Below the pieces are notes generated by a model. The model worked only from the letters and a program-made list of their open reading frames with translations. It did not search any database and had not been told where the DNA came from. A DNA stretch of 64,000 nucleotides from JAMLHH01 sp037189845 (lineage in GTDB: Bacteria; Bacteroidota; Bacteroidia; Chitinophagales; JADIYW01): contig JBBCIS010000009.1 of assembly GCA_037189845.1 (NCBI GenBank), forward strand, positions 62,001-126,000, written 5' to 3'. Positions within the stretch are counted from its first letter, which is position 1. Every line of letters begins with the position of its first letter. Positions 44,201 to 52,986 of this stretch are shown here, one piece after another. Made by a program: the position numbers and the translations under genes.

Positions 44201-45010
44201 TTTGAACTTACATTTATTGTACCTAAAGATATTAACTACAATTATGGTCAGGGTAAGCTCAGTTATTATGGAAGCAACAGTGAATGGGATGCAGCCGGGC
44301 ACGACTTTGATATTACTGTAGGCGGGGTTACTGACAGTATTCCCCTGGACAACAAAGGTCCTATAGTAGATGTGTTCATTGATGATGAAAATTTTGCTTT
44401 TGGAGGAATTGCTTCAAAAAACTCTAACCTGTTCATTAAGCTGGAAGATGAAAATGGTATCAATACTTCAGGAACCGGTCTGGGTCACGATATTACAGCC
44501 ATCTTAAACGAAGATTCCAAACAACCTATTATACTGAATGCCTTTTATGAAGGCGACATTGGTGATTATTCAAAAGGTCAGGTAAAATATCCTTTTAATA
44601 ATCTGGAAAATGGAAGGCACAAAGTAAGCATCAAAGCCTGGGATGTCTTAAATAACTCCGGCGAGGGATATACTGAATTTATAGTAGAGGACAAAGCTGA
44701 ACTGGCATTGTATTATGTATTGAATTATCCGAATCCGTTTACGACCAATACTCAATTCAGCTTTGAGCACAACAGACCCGGAGATGCTTTAGATGTAAGA
44801 ATTGAAATTTATACAGTAAACGGTAAGCTTGTCAAAACCTTGCAAACATATCATATGTCCGGATCCCGAAGGGTCAGTGAATTACATTGGGATGGCCTGG
44901 ATGAGTATGGTGATAAAATAGGAAAAGGTGTTTATATTTATAAGGTTTCTGTAAAAGATAGCAAGGGCGACAAAGCCTTTAAGTACCAAAAATTAGTTTT
45001 ATTAAGATAA
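41267..45010 (+). CDS. porU: Type IX secretion system sortase PorU
   Basis: 1247 residues with a signal peptide (LLVAFLLCSVSAKAEDF). It belongs to the C25 gingipain-like peptidases. The catalytic His is H761 in FVGHGGPNG and the catalytic Cys is C795 in FCTATCEFTRFD. The C-terminus (LNYPNPFTTNTQFSFEHNRPG ... GKGVYIYKV) is the CTD-like domain by which PorU reaches the surface. It cleaves the sorting domain from T9SS cargo and attaches A-LPS. porV lies 62 bp downstream. Confidence 0.95.
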   Translation: MLSEKLLSAISNKILLVAFLLCSVSAKAEDFQILWKDNSENLSFTGAAFSSQYNYLPVFSFQKNGNISLSGNIQVISSKKISADLLNREQLEVINEDWQIKIQHGIQNRSVISTVEILPFRKSGNEIEVLESFSIQFNHNNSARTAQATQQYASNSLLASGNWYKIGVEKNGVYKMDAAFFEKLGINVQNIQAGEIKLYGHRGGMLPELAGAERTDDIREIPIKVYGQGQSLEVHAYLEGPESWKYDGTSQTFKHTKNLYTNQKSYFITISGGQGLRISTRQDISDNADKTIQIFDDYQNVEDNEDNLLESGRIWLGHEIAASNQLQYNFSFPNILSSTPAKISLGLAAKSTTSSSLFQVSSNSTVLRNITISSVGSSYLANAANYSETSFTLNSPGSTIPILINYNRPDYNSKAWPDFITINVQRNLIYNQEPLQFRSVQSVGTGSISQFQIGNWNSNLAVWDITDLFNIQQINAGNGTFKANTSILREFIAFQTPLLTPIAIGKINNQNLHALDQADYLIITRKSLLSQARAIGDFHLQQEGYSYHAVDAEEIFNEFSSGNNDLTAIRNFVKMFYDRAVSTPGTAPKYLLLFGNGNFNNRELGEFLLPSYQSSQSFQTVETYVTDDYFGFLDDTEGADVINTTTHLLDIAVGRITVDNIEKAQIAVEKIKRYYSQEAYGDWRNHVAFVADDGDNNIHIRDANEVADIIQNQYLNYNVTKIYLDAFKQQSVSGGQRYPDVNEALNNKIYTGLFYLNFVGHGGPNGLTDEKILTFDDINRWSNKEKLFLFCTATCEFTRFDLPNRYSAGERVLLKTDGGAIALVSTTRLVFSDKNRIINENFTNQLMQASANRDRTLGDIFLRTKNATNTRENNRKFALFGDPALKLSFSKNEIVTTEILSHSVPSDTIKSLAKVTIKGEVRENGQLSNNFNGIVNITVYDKMAILSTLSNKTESPKYNFNARNNILYKGRTQSQNGKFELTFIVPKDINYNYGQGKLSYYGSNSEWDAAGHDFDITVGGVTDSIPLDNKGPIVDVFIDDENFAFGGIASKNSNLFIKLEDENGINTSGTGLGHDITAILNEDSKQPIILNAFYEGDIGDYSKGQVKYPFNNLENGRHKVSIKAWDVLNNSGEGYTEFIVEDKAELALYYVLNYPNPFTTNTQFSFEHNRPGDALDVRIEIYTVNGKLVKTLQTYHMSGSRRVSELHWDGLDEYGDKIGKGVYIYKVSVKDSKGDKAFKYQKLVLLR

Positions 45011-45072
45011 TTTGTTTCAAAAAACAATATTTTTAACCTTTATACATTTAAGTGATAGATTAACCATTTAAC

Positions 45073-46308
45073 ATGACAAAAGCATTTACAAAGGGAATAC
45101 TATTATTTTCATTCGCAACATCTATTATATCTCAGGCAAACGCACAAAACAATTCATCTTCTGATGTCGGTCGTGTAAATACAGTTAGTACCGCTGTTCC
45201 ATTTTTAAGAATCACACCTGATGCCCGTTCAGGCGGTATGGGTGATGTCGGGATAGCCACCTCTCCGGATGCAACCGCAACTTATTACAATGCTTCGAAG
45301 CTGGTGTTTTCAGAGAAAAAAATGGGTATTGCCTTATCTTATACTCCCTGGCTGAAAAACTTAGGGATATCAGATATTTTTTTGGCAAACGTAGGTGGTT
45401 ACTTCAAAATTGACGATTTACAGACATTCCATACTTCATTGAGATTTTTCAGTCTTGGAAATATTACTTTCACGGATTACCTCGGAAATATCAACGGAGA
45501 TTTCAGACCCAGAGAATTTGCATTTGATGCCGGATATTCCAGAAAGCTATCGGACAAATTTTCTTTGGGAACTGCTATCAGATATATCCATTCTAATCTT
45601 GCAGCCGGACAGGAAGTCAGCAGCACAGAAGTAAAGGCCGGTAATGCAGTAGGTGTGGATCTGACAACTACTTATATGCAGGAGTTGAAACTAAAAGGCG
45701 ACAAAAAAGGTATTGTATCGGCTGGTTTGGCATTGACTAATATTGGTTCTAAAATATCTTATACAGAGGATGCTCAGAACAGAGACTTTATTCCTACTAA
45801 TCTCGGTATCGGAGCTGGCTTCAGGCTTTTCCCTAATGAATATAATGAGATTGCATTTTATGCAGACATCAATAAGCTTTTAGTTCCCACTCCTGATACA
45901 GTCCGTGACGAGAATGGTAACTTTGTATACAAACAAAAATCTCCGATTGCGGGAATGTTCTCATCTTTTGCTGATGCACCGGGAGGTTTCAAGGAAGAAA
46001 TGAGAGAGTTTATGTATTCCGTGGGTATAGAATACTGGTATGACCAACAGTTTGGTGTGAGAGCCGGCTATTTCAATGAGAATGCGCTGAAAGGTAACAG
46101 AAAATATTTCACTGCGGGAGTAAGCGTAAAATACTCCGTATTTGGCCTTGATTTTTCTTATTTGGTACCAACATCCCGTCAAAGAAATCCATTGGATAAT
46201 ACATTCAGATTTACTCTGCAATTTGACTTTGATAAAATAGGAAAACCTAAATATACAGAAGAAGAGCTACAGGATGTAAGACTTCCGGGATCGTATAGAG
46301 TTTATTAA
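45073..46308 (+). CDS. porV: T9SS outer-membrane protein PorV
   Basis: 411 residues with signal peptide (ISQANA|QNNSS). The FadL-like beta-barrel pattern is clear: alternating hydrophobic strands with FLRITPDARSGGMGDVGIATSPDATATYYNASKLVF as the conserved opening. The C-terminus TFRFTLQFDFDKIGKPKYTEEELQDVRLPGSYRVY ends in a family-like tail. PorV carries cargo from the translocon to PorU. It forms a porU-porV operon. Confidence 0.95.
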   Translation: MTKAFTKGILLFSFATSIISQANAQNNSSSDVGRVNTVSTAVPFLRITPDARSGGMGDVGIATSPDATATYYNASKLVFSEKKMGIALSYTPWLKNLGISDIFLANVGGYFKIDDLQTFHTSLRFFSLGNITFTDYLGNINGDFRPREFAFDAGYSRKLSDKFSLGTAIRYIHSNLAAGQEVSSTEVKAGNAVGVDLTTTYMQELKLKGDKKGIVSAGLALTNIGSKISYTEDAQNRDFIPTNLGIGAGFRLFPNEYNEIAFYADINKLLVPTPDTVRDENGNFVYKQKSPIAGMFSSFADAPGGFKEEMREFMYSVGIEYWYDQQFGVRAGYFNENALKGNRKYFTAGVSVKYSVFGLDFSYLVPTSRQRNPLDNTFRFTLQFDFDKIGKPKYTEEELQDVRLPGSYRVY

Positions 46309-46347
46309 AATTATGCCCTAGCGGGTGTATAATTTCATCTTTTATTC

Positions 46348-46375
46348 AGCCAATGCCATTCGCATTGGCTTTTTG
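46348..46375 (+). terminator. Rho-independent terminator of porV
   Basis: AGCCAATGC (46348-46356) and GCATTGGCT (46362-46370) are perfect arms around a 5-nt loop, followed by TTTTT. Confidence 0.92.
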
Positions 46376-47100
46376 TATGTATGAAATTAAGGTCCTAATA
46401 ATTCTTTTTACAAAATGATACCGATTACATATCTGTAATAGTCCAATTTCACCCTTGGCTAATTGTACTAAACATCTATTGTATCGGCATTAACCATTCT
46501 AAAACTTTAAAATAGCTTAGACTATTTTACGCGGCATTCGCATTTAAAGGTTTATAGTTTGCCACTAATACACGAATTGTATTTTAATAAAGAAGCTTTT
46601 ATTATAATGGCTTTACCATCATTTTAACGGAAATGATTTAGACGGTCATGAAAGAAACCTGATTTTTAATCCCGAAGGGATTCAATGTTTATAGAAAAAG
46701 GAGACACCGTAAGAAGTATGACTCCTTCGGAGTCACATCGCTATAACTATCTGTTTATCTATAAATATCAGACCCTTTCGGCAGGCTCAAGACACCGCCC
46801 TTCGAGGTCATTATAAAGCGATTTTCTCAAAATGAAAATTAATCACAGGCTCTTTTCTCCATTTCGTAAACTATACCAAATCGATTATTTCCGACTTTCA
46901 AGACGGAGTAGGATCTCCACTAAATTCGTAGTAGAACAACTATCATTATTTATCATCAGACGGGCTGTTCAGGAAAGAAATAAGAATATTTATCTATTAT
47001 TAGTGAATTCGTGGCTATCTCTTTGGATAATTATCTGTCGAACATTCGCTAAAAAGTTAAATGCGAATGACGTGTTTTGATACATTATCACATAAAAACG
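46376..47100. repeat. Gene-free region with short dispersed repeats
   Basis: No convincing gene; a short plus-strand frame at 46832-47080 has no ribosome site. AATCCC-GAA-GGGATT (46668-46682) followed by CAATGTTTATAG, and GACTCC-TTC-GGAGTC (46720-46734), are two small perfect hairpins. From memory, such motifs recur in Bacteroidota intergenic DNA. The TTTCGGCAGGCTCAAGACACC segment around 46777-46797 belongs to another commonly scattered type. They form a cluster about 140 bp long. Confidence 0.55.
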
Positions 47101-47127
47101 AGGGGCTGCCCTGTCCGGACAACCCCT
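47101..47127 (-). terminator. Terminator of the MuiA-like gene
   Basis: On the minus strand AGGGG and CCCCT flank an inner TGTCCGGACA palindrome, and the stem is followed by CGTTTTTATG. It lies 31 bp past the gene's stop. Confidence 0.75.
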
Positions 47128-47157
47128 ACCAATTACGTAAACCTTCGTCTGACAATA

Positions 47158-48756
47158 CTACTGAAGAACGATGTTCTTGTCAGAAGGATATTTAATGGTA
47201 TAGCTGAATCGTATCTTTTTGGACTCGCCTGGTTTCAGTGTAACCGTCCATTCCAATTTTCCGGTTTCAGCATTGTATTTAGCTTTATCAGATTCGTTCA
47301 GGATGACTTCTATATCTTTTTGTCTGCTTATAGGAATCTGATCATATACTACTACGTCAAGAGCTGATTTTTTATTGTTCTTAACAGTGATTTCAAAAGT
47401 TTTATCTTCTCTTTTTGTGGAACCGATTACTTTTTTAGAAGTCACATTTTTCAGTTCCTGCCTGTCGATAAACACCAGCTCATCTCTGCCCAAAGATAAT
47501 GTCAGCGTATCCTGAACAGACTGAGCATTCAACTGAACCTGACCTACATAAGTACCATCAAAAAAGATATTGGCAGGACCATTGAGCAGATTATATGAAC
47601 CCCAATCAGGAACTTTCGCTACCAGATAGACTCCTAAATCTTTTTTAGGAACAGATGCATATTCAAAAATTCCGGTTACATCCACGGATGAAATCTCTAC
47701 TAACTGAGCCGTACTGGTGGACGATATATTTTGTGTACGATTGATCTGATACAATTGTGCAGTTGCAGATTCTACCAATTCAGCAACTTGTTCATATTCA
47801 TATCCGATCTGATCAAGACTTGGAGCAGCAGACATGGCTTTTTTCTCAAATTTTGAAGCCGATATCACTACTTCGTTTAGATAAGTTCCCTGATAAATCT
47901 CTCTGAAATTCACAAACTCAGTTCTCCAATCCGGAAGTTTCTGATTGGTTTGTGGTTGAGCTGTAGATAGTGTCAGCTGTACATTTTTCCAGTCATAACC
48001 GGTATTCTGAACAATTTTTGCACGCATTTTCACCTGCACCGGCTGATTCATTCCGGATGCCTGTAGATCGTATATCGGACTCCAGCTCACATTGGATACC
48101 ATGTACTGGATATTATAATCCAACACAGCTACTTTATTTACCACTGCTTTGACGACAATTTCCTGTACCGGCTGACTAGTGCCTCCGGCAGCATTGATCT
48201 GAGATTGTAATTTTGTAATAGTTTCCGATAACGATTTATCTTCTTTTTTGAGCTGTATTAATTGTTCCCGAATTTTCAGCGTTTTGGTTTTATACAATGT
48301 AGCCAGCTCTTCCACTGCTTTGGGAAAAAGAGCGGTTTGGTCACCATTTACAGAAAGATTTTGCTCGTACAACTTCAATTCTCCCTGTGCTACTGCTATG
48401 CGTTCCTGCAGCCATGTACGCTCATCCTGAATCTGCTCCAAAGAATCTTTCCAGGATTTGAGCTGGACCTGATCTGTTTTTTTACCCAGATAATTGGTGC
48501 GTGTAGATACCGACAAAATATTCAATCCCGGAACAGATACCTGCAATGACTGCGGGTCGATATATCTGGAAATATCTCCAAAAACAATTTCCTGTTCCCC
48601 GGTTTGAGTAATATTTAATTTACCGGCACGGGTTTCTCTGGCTTTATTGGGATATACGGTCACTGATGTTACAGATGAACTGACATCTAACCCAAATACG
48701 CCCAAAGGCATCATGAGCATAGTACCGAAAATGGTCAGATAGGTAAATGGTTTCAT
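47158..48756 (-). CDS. MuiA-family (DUF4140/DUF4139) envelope protein
   Basis: 532 residues with signal peptide. Residues about 25-120 are DUF4140 (SSVTSVTVYPNKARETRAGKL), 120-190 a coiled coil, and 200-532 DUF4139 (VAVLDYNIQYMVSNVSWSPIYDLQASG, WTVTLKPGESKKIRFSYTIKYP). MuiA-like proteins are linked to mucoidy inhibition but lack known activity. The insert LNEVVISASKF at about residue 288-298 looks like the TonB-box/plug opening of SusC-type receptors, a curious feature. Monocistronic. Confidence 0.85.
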   Translation of the reverse strand: MKPFTYLTIFGTMLMMPLGVFGLDVSSSVTSVTVYPNKARETRAGKLNITQTGEQEIVFGDISRYIDPQSLQVSVPGLNILSVSTRTNYLGKKTDQVQLKSWKDSLEQIQDERTWLQERIAVAQGELKLYEQNLSVNGDQTALFPKAVEELATLYKTKTLKIREQLIQLKKEDKSLSETITKLQSQINAAGGTSQPVQEIVVKAVVNKVAVLDYNIQYMVSNVSWSPIYDLQASGMNQPVQVKMRAKIVQNTGYDWKNVQLTLSTAQPQTNQKLPDWRTEFVNFREIYQGTYLNEVVISASKFEKKAMSAAPSLDQIGYEYEQVAELVESATAQLYQINRTQNISSTSTAQLVEISSVDVTGIFEYASVPKKDLGVYLVAKVPDWGSYNLLNGPANIFFDGTYVGQVQLNAQSVQDTLTLSLGRDELVFIDRQELKNVTSKKVIGSTKREDKTFEITVKNNKKSALDVVVYDQIPISRQKDIEVILNESDKAKYNAETGKLEWTVTLKPGESKKIRFSYTIKYPSDKNIVLQ

Positions 48757-48882
48757 GGTTAGTTTTTATACAATTTAATCCTTTAACAAAGTATGAGCCA
48801 AATTTTTGAATATCTGACACCTGTATAAAAACTCTCTTTTATCTGCTGATATTGCAATACATAGCCATTCACTAAAAAAAAT

Positions 48883-48901
48883 CGGAGGGATAAACCCTCC
48901 G
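48883..48901 (-). terminator. Terminator of the SDR gene
   Basis: CGGAGGG (48883-48889) pairs with CCCTCCG (48895-48901). On the minus strand the stem is followed by a run of T (complement of the A-run ending at 48881). Confidence 0.88.
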
Positions 48902-48961
48902 ACAATCACCACTAAAAATTATTTATTAAAAGACTTACAATGTCCTTTCACAACCAATGAC

Positions 48962-49753
48962 CTATTTTAAATCCTTCAGGTATAAGCTGGCTGCTCCTTT
49001 TTCCAGAATTTTCTTCGGCAATATCCTGGATGCTACATAATTCAGCTGATTGAGCAACCCTGTAGTCACCACATTTTTTTGATTAAACATGGCATCTACG
49101 GCAATTCTTGCCACTTCATCCGGACTCATATTGAATTTTTCTGCCTGTTTCTCTAAAGAAGACCCCTGCATTCCTGCTCTTTCTACAAAAGCTGTTTCGG
49201 TAGCTCCCGGATTCACACACGTCACCTGTACTCCGGTACCTGTCAGCTCTTCATGCAATCCTCTGCTGAACTGCACAACAAATCCTTTCGATGCGCTGTA
49301 TACTGCCATTCCGGGTACTGCCTGAAAAGATGCCGTGCTGCCAATATTCAGAATATATCCTTTTTTATTTTTCAATAAATAAGGCAATACGCTGTGAGTC
49401 AGCGCAAGCAGAGCAGTATTATTCAGCATAAGCATTTGCGCCTGACGTTTCCAGTCTATCTCTGCAAATTTGCCCCAGATACCAATTCCGGCATTATTCA
49501 CCAGAACTTCTATAGATGTACCGATGGACTGTATTTTGTTTTCCAAAGCAGCAATACCTTCATCCGTTCCCAGATCAGCAACAAATGCTGCCGCCTGCAC
49601 CTGATATCTGGTATTCAGCTCTTCAGATAATTTATTTAACCTTTCTTCATTTCTTCCTACCAGTAAGAGGTGATAAGATTTCTCTGCCAGTAATCTTGCA
49701 ATAGATAATCCAATTCCACTACTAGCCCCTGTAATCACAGCCCATTGACTCAT
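48962..49753 (-). CDS. Short-chain dehydrogenase/reductase
   Basis: 263 residues, classical SDR. TGASSGIGLSIA (NAD(P) loop, about 9-20), NNAGIG, catalytic S139, Y152 and K156 (YSASK) are all present. NADP preference is suggested by GRNEERL. The PhyH gene stop overlaps its ATG by four bases (ATGA), so the oxygenase and reductase likely act on one lipid substrate. The C-terminal 60 residues are the family's variable substrate part. Confidence 0.9.
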   Translation of the reverse strand: MSQWAVITGASSGIGLSIARLLAEKSYHLLLVGRNEERLNKLSEELNTRYQVQAAAFVADLGTDEGIAALENKIQSIGTSIEVLVNNAGIGIWGKFAEIDWKRQAQMLMLNNTALLALTHSVLPYLLKNKKGYILNIGSTASFQAVPGMAVYSASKGFVVQFSRGLHEELTGTGVQVTCVNPGATETAFVERAGMQGSSLEKQAEKFNMSPDEVARIAVDAMFNQKNVVTTGLLNQLNYVASRILPKKILEKGAASLYLKDLK

Positions 49754-50598
49754 GCCGCTACTTTTTTCTTTTTGCCTAATTTAGTCTTTTTGCTGTCTCC
49801 TACCAAATGGCTGAACTTATGATAGAACGGTGCTTTGCTGTTCTCGTCTTTCGGCTGATATTTTCCAATTATAACCGGAATATACATTACTCTTCTTCTG
49901 CTGGCCTCACCTGAAACTCCCGCAGCTGCTACTCTATGCCACATGCGACCATCGTGGATCACCAGATCACCTGCTTTTGCTTCCACGGCTACCTCGTTTT
50001 CATCCTCTTTATGATCTACGAAATATTTCTTTTTGAATAGTGTTTGAAATACTCCCTGGCTGTGCGTGCCCGGTAGAATTCTCAAACCACCTTTAGATAC
50101 CGGTGAATCATCCAGATACAAGCCTACATTCAACATCGGGTTGACTTTTTTACCATAGAATAAATCTCTTGCACTATCGGTATGCCAGCCCATTTCAAAG
50201 AAATTGCTCCCCTCTACATTTACATAATGGTTGAAAACTACTCCATCTTTTTCGTTCAACGCGATACGCGCATCTTCCGGCATTAACTCCAGCATTTTTT
50301 CCAATTTGGCACTGGTAGCAAATGCTTCTACCGGTTTAGAGAACTGAGAGGTAAAAGCATATCTGTGCACAATGCTCCTTCCGTCCACATCTTTACCATA
50401 TTTGATAGGAATACCATTAATGGTCTGTACATTTCTGCTTACCCAATCTTCCTGAACAGGCTCCAGTGAATCAAGGATCGCTTTTACATCATCCTGAGAT
50501 GCAAAACCTTCGAAATGAATAAATCCATTTTTTTGGAAAAACAAATACTGCTCAGCAGTCAATTGTCCGTCGAACGTAAATCTTTTGTATGTTTTCAT
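49750..50598 (-). CDS. Phytanoyl-CoA dioxygenase (PhyH) family protein
   Basis: 282 residues of the Fe(II)/2-oxoglutarate oxygenases. The iron ligands H139 and D141 are in GWHTDSARD, and the distal His is in GDLVIHDGRMWHRVA (H220 the better candidate). Arg residues for 2-oxoglutarate follow (ASRRRVMY). It probably hydroxylates a lipid-like substrate and hands it to the coupled SDR. A basic tail (KKTKLGKKKKVAA) ends the protein. Confidence 0.85.
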   Translation of the reverse strand: MKTYKRFTFDGQLTAEQYLFFQKNGFIHFEGFASQDDVKAILDSLEPVQEDWVSRNVQTINGIPIKYGKDVDGRSIVHRYAFTSQFSKPVEAFATSAKLEKMLELMPEDARIALNEKDGVVFNHYVNVEGSNFFEMGWHTDSARDLFYGKKVNPMLNVGLYLDDSPVSKGGLRILPGTHSQGVFQTLFKKKYFVDHKEDENEVAVEAKAGDLVIHDGRMWHRVAAAGVSGEASRRRVMYIPVIIGKYQPKDENSKAPFYHKFSHLVGDSKKTKLGKKKKVAA

Positions 50599-50900
50599 AA
50601 GCCGAGTTTATTGTAACTGTAATTTGGTAGTGCAATATAGTCATTTTCTATAAACTCTATATATTCAGTAGACTAAAAAGTAATTTTTTGCAAAATCTTA
50701 ACTTTCTCCAAATACACAGATATTTTATAATTTTTTATCTATGTATTAAATTAAGGATTAGAATTAACAATTCATGTAATCAGCTAATTATTTATGGTTA
50801 TTAAAACATTAAACAAGCAATTATTAATAATTAGCAACAAATAATTACAATATCAATTATTATTAATGGAAGAAAGTAAAAGAATGGTCATAGGTAAAGA
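50599..50900. other. AT-rich intergenic region
   Basis: No gene. An isolated TTAAACAA occurs near 50807-50814 without the partner half-site at N16, so I do not call it an operator. Confidence 0.5.
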
Positions 50901-52745
50901 CTAATTTAAAATTTTAGCTACTCTCGCCATTCCTTTAAATCCGGACTCTTCAGAATAAATTTCAATAAAATAATGTCCGGAAGGGAATTTAGTAAAAGAT
51001 ACCGGGCGGCTCAGTTCTCTGTGATGCTCTTCAAAAACAACTCTGCCGTTACTATCAAATATTCTGATAGTGGCTTGTTGCAGCCTTAAATTTTCCGGAG
51101 CCATAATCGTCACAAGATCAGTCGCCGGATTAGGAAACACTTTTACATCTTCAGGAAAAAATCTGTCGCTTAAGAAATTTATATTCCATTCAAAGATATC
51201 TGACATTAATACACAGCTACTATCATCTATGACTTCTACCTGATATGCACCATTGGAATCCGGTATCAAATAATAGTTATTGGCTCCAATAATTCTTTCT
51301 CCGTCAACAAACCATTGGTAGTCCCCATCCAGATCAGTCCGTAAAGTATCTCCTGAACGAATAATTTCAGGTATTGATTTCACTGATCTCATCTCAAAGC
51401 TATCCATCAGCACGCATCCCTGATCATCACTAATCTGTATATGATACCAACCTGTATCAATATTAGCAATTTCAGGAAAAGTATATCCGTTGTCCCACAA
51501 ATAATTATACTCTCCGGAAGGATTTGCCATCGCCACTAAAATTTTCCCATCCGGCTCACCGGGACAAGATGTAGGCGTAATAAAAGCATTTGCTATTCTC
51601 AAATCAGAACATTTACTTCCGACCCGATATATATTACCATTCGAAGCAGCAGCATACAATTCTCCATGTATATCTTCTCCAAACGAGGTAACACCCACCT
51701 GAACATTGCTTTTCAGAATTACTTCCAACTCGCCTTCTTCCTGTTTGAGCAACCAGAAATTCCTGGATATGTAATCTGCACATACATAATAACCGTACAG
51801 ATCCGGATGTTGGGTTCCCCGGTAAACATATCCACCGGTAATGGATTGTCCACCTGTTGCAGTTGTCCTGTTATAAGTAAAAATCGGAGAAGTATATGCT
51901 GCAGATGATGAACAGCCGCTAGTATTATACGATTGTTCTCCTTCAAAACAACGCCAACCGTAATTTTCTCCTCCGGTGCGCGGGCTTCTGGCTACATTCA
52001 CTTCTTCTCTTGCACTCTGACCTACATCAGCGATCCATAAATCATCATTCAATCTGTCGAAGCTGAATCTCCAGGGATTTCTGAGTCCCATAGCCCAGAT
52101 TTCTTTTCGATGCAAAACACTTCCCGCATACGGATTGTCAGCGGGGATACTGTATGTAGAGTCTGTGTCCAGATGTATTCTCAGCATTTTACCGAGCAGG
52201 CTCTGTGGATTTTGTGCATAATTTTCAGGATCTCCTCCACTGCCTCCGTCACCCATACCTATATAAAGATATCCGTCTGCTCCAAAATGAACATCACCTC
52301 CATTGTGGTTGGAATAAGGCTGGGCGATCGTTAATAGTATTTTTTCAGAATTGGGGTCTGCTATGGAAGTATTTGCCTCATTTGCTTTGTAAGCAGCAAT
52401 AATTGTTGCCCCGTCATTCCTTCTGGTATAATTCACCACAAACAATCTGTTATTCTGAAAATCGGGATGAAATGCCATTCCCAACAAACCTCTTTCTCCT
52501 CCTGACAGAACTTTGGAAGTGATATTTAAAAACGGAGCAGATTGCTTCACTCCATTCTGATCTACTATATAGATTTCCCCGTTTTGTTGTACAACGTACA
52601 ATTTTTCATTCACACCATCATTTCTGACTGCAACCGGTGAAGAAAAGCCTGTTGCAAAACTTTCCAGCACAATATCAGGCTGGACTTTAGCCTGAACCAG
52701 AACACTCATCAACAAACAACTCAATAAGAATACAGACCTGATCAT
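50901..52745 (-). CDS. Secreted PQQ-dependent sugar dehydrogenase-like protein with T9SS sorting domain
   Basis: 614 residues. Signal peptide SVFLLSCLLMSVLVQA. Residues about 22-380 are a six-bladed glucose/sorbosone dehydrogenase propeller (GLLGMAFHPDFQNNRLFVVNYT, HNGGDVHFGADGYLYIGMGDGGSGGD, GMRNPWRFSFD-type motif GLRNPWRFSFDRLNDDLWIADVGQ, GENYGWRCFEG). The middle has Ig-like/SprB-type repeats. The last 80 residues (FPNPATDLVTIMAPENLRLQQATIRIFDSNGRVVFE...) are a type A T9SS sorting domain. So it is predicted cargo of PorU/PorV, oxidising sugars outside the cell. PQQ use is by family only. Confidence 0.9.
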   Translation of the reverse strand: MIRSVFLLSCLLMSVLVQAKVQPDIVLESFATGFSSPVAVRNDGVNEKLYVVQQNGEIYIVDQNGVKQSAPFLNITSKVLSGGERGLLGMAFHPDFQNNRLFVVNYTRRNDGATIIAAYKANEANTSIADPNSEKILLTIAQPYSNHNGGDVHFGADGYLYIGMGDGGSGGDPENYAQNPQSLLGKMLRIHLDTDSTYSIPADNPYAGSVLHRKEIWAMGLRNPWRFSFDRLNDDLWIADVGQSAREEVNVARSPRTGGENYGWRCFEGEQSYNTSGCSSSAAYTSPIFTYNRTTATGGQSITGGYVYRGTQHPDLYGYYVCADYISRNFWLLKQEEGELEVILKSNVQVGVTSFGEDIHGELYAAASNGNIYRVGSKCSDLRIANAFITPTSCPGEPDGKILVAMANPSGEYNYLWDNGYTFPEIANIDTGWYHIQISDDQGCVLMDSFEMRSVKSIPEIIRSGDTLRTDLDGDYQWFVDGERIIGANNYYLIPDSNGAYQVEVIDDSSCVLMSDIFEWNINFLSDRFFPEDVKVFPNPATDLVTIMAPENLRLQQATIRIFDSNGRVVFEEHHRELSRPVSFTKFPSGHYFIEIYSEESGFKGMARVAKILN

Positions 52746-52986
52746 AACTATCGTTTTTTATAATATAATAAAAAAAGCTGTTAGCAGTATCGTAATAAAT
52801 CTTAAAAGCTCATCTGTCATCAGTGATTGGCCACTTTTCCTGCAAATCCCAAAAGATGATCTATCTGACTTTTTTCTCCATTATGCCTAGATTCACTCTA
52901 CTGATCTTCATTCAATGAAAAACCTGTGTAACTTATACAAATATGAGGAATGCATTTAATGACGACATACAAAAGAATGAATACCA

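Noticed and set aside
46832..47080. 82-codon plus-strand open frame
   Set aside because: No ribosome site, no family resemblance, within a repeat-rich non-coding gap.
50807..50814. Isolated TTAAACAA
   Set aside because: No partner half-site at the required spacing and no related gene.
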